Shown here: positions 6,896-10,554 of the stretch, piece after piece
Numbering within the stretch: position 1 is the stretch's first letter
How the letters are laid out: each line of letters opens with the position of its first letter
Source: an uncultured Clostridia bacterium
GTDB lineage: Bacteria > Bacillota > Clostridia > Christensenellales > Borkfalkiaceae
Assembly (NCBI GenBank): GCA_947587775.1
Contig: CANPYD010000028.1
Location: 1-10,554, forward strand
DNA: 10,554 nucleotides
Reading direction: 5' to 3'
The notes under the pieces: model-generated
Seen by the model: the letters and a program-made list of their open reading frames with translations, nothing else
Told to the model about the DNA's origin: nothing
Database searches by the model: none
Position numbers and translations under genes: made by a program

Positions 6896-7709
6896 CCTGC
6901 GGAATCAAAAGATTTTTGGGCGAAACAAAGATTTTTCCGTTGAGATAGGCGAGCTCTCCGCTCAGATTCAGGGTCATTTCCTTGGAGAGGAGCCTCTGCC
7001 GCTTCGCATGATAGGCGCGGTTCACCTCTTCCGCCCCGTATTTTTCGTCCCCGAGGACGGGATAGCCGAGAAAGGCAAGGTGGGCGCGGATCTGGTGCGT
7101 CTTGCCCGTGTGAAGAGTCACGCGGAGCAGGGAAAATCCCCCCTTCCGCTCCAAAACTTCATATTCCGTGACGATCTTCTCTCCCTTGGGAGAGGATGAA
7201 ACGCTCACCCGCGCCGCACGTTCGTCCTTGACAAGGTACGCCTCTTCGACGGCATGGGCGGCTTTCACATTGCCGACGACGACAGCGAGATAGACCTTCT
7301 GCACCCGTCTTTCACGGAACGCACGAAGGAGCGCTTCCTCGGCAGCGTCGTTCTTTGCGAGGATCATCAAGCCCTCCGTATTGCGGTCGAGGCGGTGGAC
7401 GAGACGGGCGCCTTGCCCGCTCAGCGCAGAACAGACCGCTTCGGCATTGACGCCGCTCTCCTTATCGATGACGGCGATATTTTCGTCCTCATAGAGAAGG
7501 GTAAACACCCTTTTTTGCTCCTGCGCGGGGGTGAGGAAGTACTGCACGCGGTCGCCGCTATAAAGCGGGACGTCCCGCCCAACCCGTTCGCCGTTGACGC
7601 GGATCTTCTTCTCTTTGAGAAGGGTACGGAAGGCAAACGACGCCTGCGCGCAGACTTCATCGGTGAATTTTTTGAGGGTGGCGTCCTCTTGTACGGTGTA
7701 TTCTTTCAA
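6885..7709 (-). CDS. RluA-family RNA pseudouridine synthase
   Basis: Isomerises a uridine in ribosomal or transfer RNA to pseudouridine. With a TTG start at 7709-7707 the product has 274 residues: an S4-like RNA-binding segment (about 1-60), then the catalytic domain with HRLDRNTEGL (105-114; catalytic Asp108) and the second conserved motif THQIRAHLAFLGYPVLGDEK (204-223). The usual KPxG motif before the catalytic loop reads KESG here. The TTG is preceded by GCGAGGT at good spacing and gives the family-like N-terminus MKEYTVQED; an ATG at 7763 has no ribosome binding site and adds a non-homologous stretch. The first 53 bases overlap the end of feoB in another frame, so the gene is probably translationally coupled to feoB. 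Target uridine not predictable. Confidence 0.88.
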   Translation of the reverse strand: MKEYTVQEDATLKKFTDEVCAQASFAFRTLLKEKKIRVNGERVGRDVPLYSGDRVQYFLTPAQEQKRVFTLLYEDENIAVIDKESGVNAEAVCSALSGQGARLVHRLDRNTEGLMILAKNDAAEEALLRAFRERRVQKVYLAVVVGNVKAAHAVEEAYLVKDERAARVSVSSSPKGEKIVTEYEVLERKGGFSLLRVTLHTGKTHQIRAHLAFLGYPVLGDEKYGAEEVNRAYHAKRQRLLSKEMTLNLSGELAYLNGKIFVSPKNLLIPQENA

Positions 7710-9426
7710 AGGCAGACCTCGCAAGAAGCAGTGCGGCGACGGGGATCGCCAAAAGGAGCGCATACACGATCCCGCCGCGCATCAGAAAGTAGGTGAGATA
7801 GCAAAAGAGCAGGGCGGAGACCGTCTGGAACAGTGCATAGAGCAGTGCTCGCTTCCAGCCGACTTCCCGTGCCGTCGCCGCAACGGCGGAAACGCAGGGC
7901 GAACAGGTGAGAATGAACACCGAAAACGCCGCCGCACTCGCCGCACCGAACGGAAATTGTCCGAAAAACATCTCGATCGCCCCCGCGACGTTCTCCTTCG
8001 CGACGAGTCCCGAGAGCGCGGCATAGGCGATCCGCCAGTCCCCCATGCCCGCGGGCGCAAACAGCCATTTGAGTCCCCCGCAGATCGCGGCGAGCATGCT
8101 CCCGTCCGGTTCGCAGAAGTGAAAGGAAAAATCGAAGGAAGAGAGCAGCCACGAGAGCATCAGAAACGCTAAAATGACCGTTGCCGTCTTTATTATAAAC
8201 TGTTTGATCTGAAAGAGCAAGCCTTTTAAGACAAAAAGCGGCCTCGGGAGCTGCAGGGGGGCGAGCTCCATCAGAAAGAGCGGACGCTTCCCCCGCATGA
8301 GCCGCGCCACGCAGAGGCTCAATAAGACCCCCGCAACATACAGCCCCACGACGGCGGGGAAGGGGTTTTCGAAAAAGGAAGAGGCGAGCGTCAAAAATAC
8401 GGGCAATTTGGCACTGCAAGGGATGTAGGGAAGGCACAGAATGGCGCGCCGCTGCATCTTTTTATCGTCCAGCCCACGCGTCGTGAGCACGGCGGCGGCG
8501 GTACAGCCGAATCCCATCAACAGCGAAAAAACAGCCCTTCCGTTGAGCCCAACGCGTGAAAACAGTCCGTCCGTGAGATAGGCAAGGCGGCTGAGCAGTC
8601 CGCTTTCCTCAAACAGAATGAGAAAAAAGTACAAGAGGGCGATCTGCGGGAGAAAGCACAGCACGCTTCCGAGCCCCCCGAGAATGCCGTCCCTCACCAG
8701 CGATCGCACGGCGGCGGAAGGGATCTTCTCCGCATATCCCCCCAAAAAATCCGAGAAAAGATATTCGATTTTTGTCTTGAAAAGGTCGCCCGGCAGCCCG
8801 GGGGCGAAGGTCACGAAAAAGACCGCAAGGAGCAGAGCCAAAAAGAGCGGCACGCACACGAAGCCGTTGAGAAGCGCCCTGTCCGCCCTCGTCAAGCCCT
8901 CTTTGACGGGCGTATAAATGTCCCGGATGTCTGCGCAGACGGGTTCCCCCGCTTCCTTTAAGGCATCGGAGAGCCGCTCTTTCAGACCCTTCCCCTCCGA
9001 AAGCAGGACGGGAATACCGAGCCGCGCGGAGAGCGCACCCTCATCTAACGTGCCCCCTTCCCGCCCGAACCGCTTGCGTTTGGTGAGCACGAGCACGCAC
9101 TTTCTCCCCTTTGCGACAGAAAAAAAGAGGGGCAGCGCCCGTTTCAGCTCCGCGCACTCCGCGACAAAGAGCAGGACGGCGTCCCCGTGCGCGGCGAGGT
9201 AGTCGCGGGTGATCTTTTCCTCCATGCTCATGCTGTCGAGGGCATAGATGCCGGGAAGATCGCACACGGTGTACTTTTTCCCGCCGATCACCGTCTCCCG
9301 TTCGAGCACGCCGACCGTGACGCCGTGCCAGTTCCCGACCTTGGCGTGCCCGCCCGTGAGCGCATTGAAGAGAGTGCTCTTCCCCGCATTCGGGTTCCCC
9401 ACGAGGAGAAGGCTCACGTTGCCCAT
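7657..9426 (-). CDS. feoB: Ferrous iron transport protein B, compact form
   Basis: Fe(II) uptake permease with a cytoplasmic GTPase-like domain fused to a membrane core. The 589 residues include G1 GNPNAGKST (10-18), G2 region GNWHGVTVG (31-39, normally NWPGVTV), and G3 DLPG (56-59). The expected G4 NxxD reads LTKRKRFG (114-121), with no Asp, and G5 is LSEGKG. The membrane part (from about 190) has the first gate region GFGCTAAAVLTTR (Cys308), CLPYIPCSAKLPVF (Cys331, Cys337) and, after GLVAKENVAG, the late motif TCSPCVSAV (Cys508, Cys511). FeoB proteins are commonly 650-770 residues, so this is a short version. The ATG at 9426 overlaps the end of feoA by 13 bases; the frame is open further upstream, but that stretch does not resemble FeoB. 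Confidence 0.93.
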   Translation of the reverse strand: MGNVSLLLVGNPNAGKSTLFNALTGGHAKVGNWHGVTVGVLERETVIGGKKYTVCDLPGIYALDSMSMEEKITRDYLAAHGDAVLLFVAECAELKRALPLFFSVAKGRKCVLVLTKRKRFGREGGTLDEGALSARLGIPVLLSEGKGLKERLSDALKEAGEPVCADIRDIYTPVKEGLTRADRALLNGFVCVPLFLALLLAVFFVTFAPGLPGDLFKTKIEYLFSDFLGGYAEKIPSAAVRSLVRDGILGGLGSVLCFLPQIALLYFFLILFEESGLLSRLAYLTDGLFSRVGLNGRAVFSLLMGFGCTAAAVLTTRGLDDKKMQRRAILCLPYIPCSAKLPVFLTLASSFFENPFPAVVGLYVAGVLLSLCVARLMRGKRPLFLMELAPLQLPRPLFVLKGLLFQIKQFIIKTATVILAFLMLSWLLSSFDFSFHFCEPDGSMLAAICGGLKWLFAPAGMGDWRIAYAALSGLVAKENVAGAIEMFFGQFPFGAASAAAFSVFILTCSPCVSAVAATAREVGWKRALLYALFQTVSALLFCYLTYFLMRGGIVYALLLAIPVAALLLARSAFERIHRTRGRHPQKIHR

Positions 9427-9638
9427 ATCCGCACCCCCGCCGCGACCTCTCTTCCGAGTGCGACTTTGCTCGATCCCGCCTGCAAAAGGAAGGTCCGTTT
9501 GAAGAGAGAAACTTTCAAAAGACGGATCTTCGCACCCGTATAGATGCCGAGCGCACGGAGCCGCTCGCGTACCGCCTCGTCCTGCGTGACTTTGAGCACG
9601 ACTGCGCTCTTTCCCCGTTTCAGATCGCACAGATTCAT
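9414..9638 (-). CDS. feoA: Ferrous iron transport protein A (FeoA)
   Basis: Small cytoplasmic SH3-like protein, 74 residues, that works with FeoB in Fe(II) uptake. It shows the family pattern: MNLCDLKRGKSAVVLKV, then RERLRALGIYTGAKIRLLKVSLFKR (the LxxLGI-x-GxxI signature), then the final strand segment GSSKVALGREVAAGVRIW. Length is normal. The ATG at 9638 gives the right N-terminus, but no ribosome binding site is visible: the start sits four bases after the T-run of a terminator-like hairpin, and no consensus promoter was found. Its stop region (ATATGGGCAACGTGA) overlaps the feoB start, so feoB is coupled to it. Confidence 0.92.
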   Translation of the reverse strand: MNLCDLKRGKSAVVLKVTQDEAVRERLRALGIYTGAKIRLLKVSLFKRTFLLQAGSSKVALGREVAAGVRIWAT

Positions 9639-9643
9639 ACTAT

Positions 9644-9681
9644 AAAAAATGCGGACGGGGCAACGTTTATGCCCGTCCGCA
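9644..9681 (-). terminator. Intrinsic terminator after the DUF378 gene, directly before feoA
   Basis: Minus-strand RNA: UGCGGACGGG (9681-9672) pairs perfectly with CCCGUCCGCA (9659-9650) around a 12-nt loop, followed by six U (9649-9644). A strong rho-independent terminator. It begins 13 bases after the DUF378 stop and ends five bases before the feoA start codon, leaving no room for a normal feoA leader; it may act as an attenuator for feoAB. Confidence 0.88.
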
Positions 9682-9694
9682 GCCGCACAGCGTT

Positions 9695-9937
9695 TTACGC
9701 GTTCGTCTCGCGTGCTTCTCTGTTCCCTTGGAGCTTCAGCATGCCGTTCGTGATGATCGGCGAGATGATGAGCCAGAGCGCCGCAAGCGCGATCAACGAA
9801 TAGACGATGATCGAACCGACCGCCCTCGGCCCCTGGAAGATCGCGGACACGAGATTGAAGTTGAAGATCCCGAAGAGTCCCCAGTTCAGCGCACCCGTCA
9901 GTACAAGGATATAAGAGATGATGTTTGCAATGACCAT
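9695..9937 (-). CDS. DUF378 family small membrane protein
   Basis: Eighty residues with two hydrophobic segments (about 4-24 and 40-62) and the DUF378/YuzA signature GALNWGLFGIFNFNLV (15-30). Function unknown in the family. The ATG at 9937-9935 is supported by AGGAGG six bases upstream; the GGAG lies in the loop of a small CTTGC-AGGAG-GCAAG hairpin, which should keep it exposed. It ends with TAA, just before the strong terminator, so TAA is a working stop codon in this genome. Placed first in front of feoAB on the same strand; a functional link is not established. Confidence 0.88.
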   Translation of the reverse strand: MVIANIISYILVLTGALNWGLFGIFNFNLVSAIFQGPRAVGSIIVYSLIALAALWLIISPIITNGMLKLQGNREARETNA

Positions 9938-9976
9938 TACTTGCCTCCTGCAAGCAGTGTGAGCGGTTTGAAAAGG

Positions 9977-9982
9977 ATTATA
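9977..9982 (-). promoter_or_regulatory. -10 box of the DUF378 gene
   Basis: A perfect TATAAT, directly preceded by TG, lies 40 bp before the DUF378 start codon. No good -35 hexamer is seen 16-18 bases upstream; that space and the sequence beyond it hold the base of a large palindrome (9998-10055), so the promoter may need an activator or an unusual sigma factor. Confidence 0.55.
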
Positions 9983-9997
9983 CATTCGTTTTTATTT

Positions 9998-10055
9998 CGC
10001 TCGATTTGTTTTGCGCGCGCGCCGACAAGGCGCGCGCGCAAAACAAATACGAGCG
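9998..10055. repeat. Large GC-rich perfect palindrome
   Basis: CGCTCG, then ATTTGTTTTGCGCGCGCGCC (10004-10023), loop GACAA (10024-10028), and the exact complementary arm (10029-10048), then a single unpaired A and CGAGCG: a 20-bp perfect stem plus six more pairs. It contains alternating CG tracts flanked by A/T tracts. Neither side has the T-run of an intrinsic terminator. It lies just upstream of the DUF378 -10 box and marks the left border of a gene-free structured stretch. Confidence 0.9.
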
Positions 10056-10059
10056 AGGA

Positions 10060-10271
10060 AAGTTACGCTTCTGGGATATTGGGTCACTGTCTCGTAACTT
10101 CGCGCCAAGAGCAGCGCTCGTGCCGCCCTTAGTAGCACAATAGAAGTGCGAAGTAGCTTGTCGAGACATCTCGGGCGCGATGTTACGCGGGTCTCTACCC
10201 GCATGAGACGTTGTCACGCGCCCTTGCGTGACTGAGGGGTTTCAAAAACCCTATCCCCCGCTGCGCTTTTA
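10060..10271. other. Gene-free stretch with several perfect small hairpins (possible structured RNA or repeat)
   Basis: No credible gene on either strand. Pairings on the plus strand: AAGTTACG (10060-10067) with CGTAACTT (10093-10100); CGTAACTTCGCGCC (10093-10106) with 10174-10187, fourteen positions with one mismatch; GCGGGT-CTCT-ACCCGC (10187-10202); GTCACGC-N6-GCGTGAC (10213-10232); GGGTTT-CAA-AAACCC (10237-10251). The first two share an arm and exclude each other. I do not recognise tRNA, rRNA, tmRNA, RNase P, SRP or a named riboswitch. The strand of any transcript is unknown. Confidence 0.55.
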
Positions 10272-10348
10272 CAAGGCAAAAATCTTGACCCCTCGCAAAT
10301 TTCTTTGACCTTGATATGCCGCCCGCAGGGCACTCAAATCATAAAGAA
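10272..10348 (+). repeat. 77-bp direct repeat, copy 1
   Basis: Identical over 77 bases to 10478-10554. It begins CAAGGCAAAAATC and carries the left arm of a 14-bp inverted repeat (TCGCAAATTTCTTT, 10293-10306; partner 10343-10356) that encloses a GCCC-GCA-GGGC mini-hairpin (10321-10331). Just upstream the two copies remain alike with small differences (GCTTTTA versus GCATTTT), so the real element is longer than 77 bp on its left. Confidence 0.92.
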
Positions 10349-10382
10349 ATTTGCGAAACAAGTTCCAAACTTACTTGCCTTA

Positions 10383-10433
10383 GGCGGAATTCACTTCCGC
10401 CGTGGGCGACTCAATTTGCCGAACCCTTTCGGC
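10383..10433. repeat. Pair of perfect hairpins between the direct repeats
   Basis: GGCGGAA-TTCAC-TTCCGCC (10383-10401, 7-bp stem) and GCCGAA-CCCT-TTCGGC (10418-10433, 6-bp stem), 16 bases apart. They lie in the 129-bp unique segment between the two 77-bp copies. No gene is supported in 10349-10477. Confidence 0.75.
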
Positions 10434-10477
10434 TTCATGTCGTGTAAAACAGAAAAGGGTCGGCCGAATCGCATTTT

Positions 10478-10554
10478 CAAGGCAAAAATCTTGACCCCTC
10501 GCAAATTTCTTTGACCTTGATATGCCGCCCGCAGGGCACTCAAATCATAAAGAA
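10478..10554 (+). repeat. 77-bp direct repeat, copy 2 (cut by window end)
   Basis: Exact copy of 10272-10348 at an offset of 206 bases. It stops at the last base of the window, so the right boundary of the repeat is unknown; in copy 1 the palindrome is completed by the next eight bases. The unit may continue as a tandem array or be a dispersed element. Confidence 0.92.

Noticed and set aside
9427..9630. N-terminal extension of FeoB to an upstream ATG
   Set aside because: The added residues are encoded across feoA in another frame and do not resemble FeoB; the ATG at 9426 immediately precedes the G1 motif as in the family.
9978..10217. Minus-strand open frames of 70-79 codons over the palindrome region
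   Set aside because: Both cross the CG palindrome and hairpins, lack a ribosome binding site, and read as repeat-derived sequence.
10305..10514. 69-codon plus-strand open frame between the direct repeats
   Set aside because: It begins in one repeat copy and ends in the other, spans two perfect hairpins, has no ribosome binding site and no recognisable domain.
10272..10554. CRISPR array
   Set aside because: Only two copies, 77 bp long and 129 bp apart, with a structured spacer; this does not match repeat or spacer sizes, and no cas gene is present.

Overview
The window looks like chromosomal DNA from an uncultured, spore-forming member of the Clostridia (Firmicutes), moderately GC-rich. The evidence is a pro-sigma-K-like sporulation sigma factor, a type III glutamine synthetase, AGGAGG-type ribosome binding sites and sigma-A promoters of the TTGACA-N17-TATAAT kind. 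Seven of the eight genes whose 3' ends are visible stop with TGA. A family-level assignment (for example Christensenellales or Borkfalkiaceae) would be a guess.

Every gene lies on the minus strand, so transcription runs from high to low coordinates. In that order they are: a small DUF378 membrane protein (9937-9695); a terminator-like hairpin; feoA and feoB for ferrous iron uptake (9638-7657, overlapping); an RluA-family pseudouridine synthase overlapping the end of feoB (7709-6885); an ArsR/SmtB repressor and a Zn/Cd/Pb-type P1B ATPase forming a metal-efflux operon (6823-4370); a lipoprotein GH51 alpha-L-arabinofuranosidase broken by two in-frame stop codons (4278-1822); the sporulation sigma factor sigK (1770-1069); and the N-terminal 318 codons of glutamine synthetase III (956-1, running off the window).

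The window handles metals in two directions: FeoAB imports Fe(II), and ArsR plus the P1B ATPase detect and export a toxic divalent metal. The metal operon is compactly wired. Its TTGACA -35 box lies in the loop of the terminator of the upstream gene, and its -10 box overlaps a 12-2-12 SmtB/CzrA-type operator. sigK shows a second compact arrangement. A 10-11 bp hairpin buries its ribosome binding site in any transcript that reads through from the GH51 gene, and a sigma-E-like -10 element sits in the loop of that hairpin, so a sporulation transcript would start past the 5' arm and leave the site free.

The right end (9998-10554) has no convincing gene. It holds a large GC-rich palindrome, a run of perfect small hairpins including three mutually exclusive pairing arms, and an exact 77-bp direct repeat (10272-10348 and 10478-10554). 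The second copy is cut by the window edge. This is the least explained part of the window and looks like a structured repeat or non-coding RNA element.
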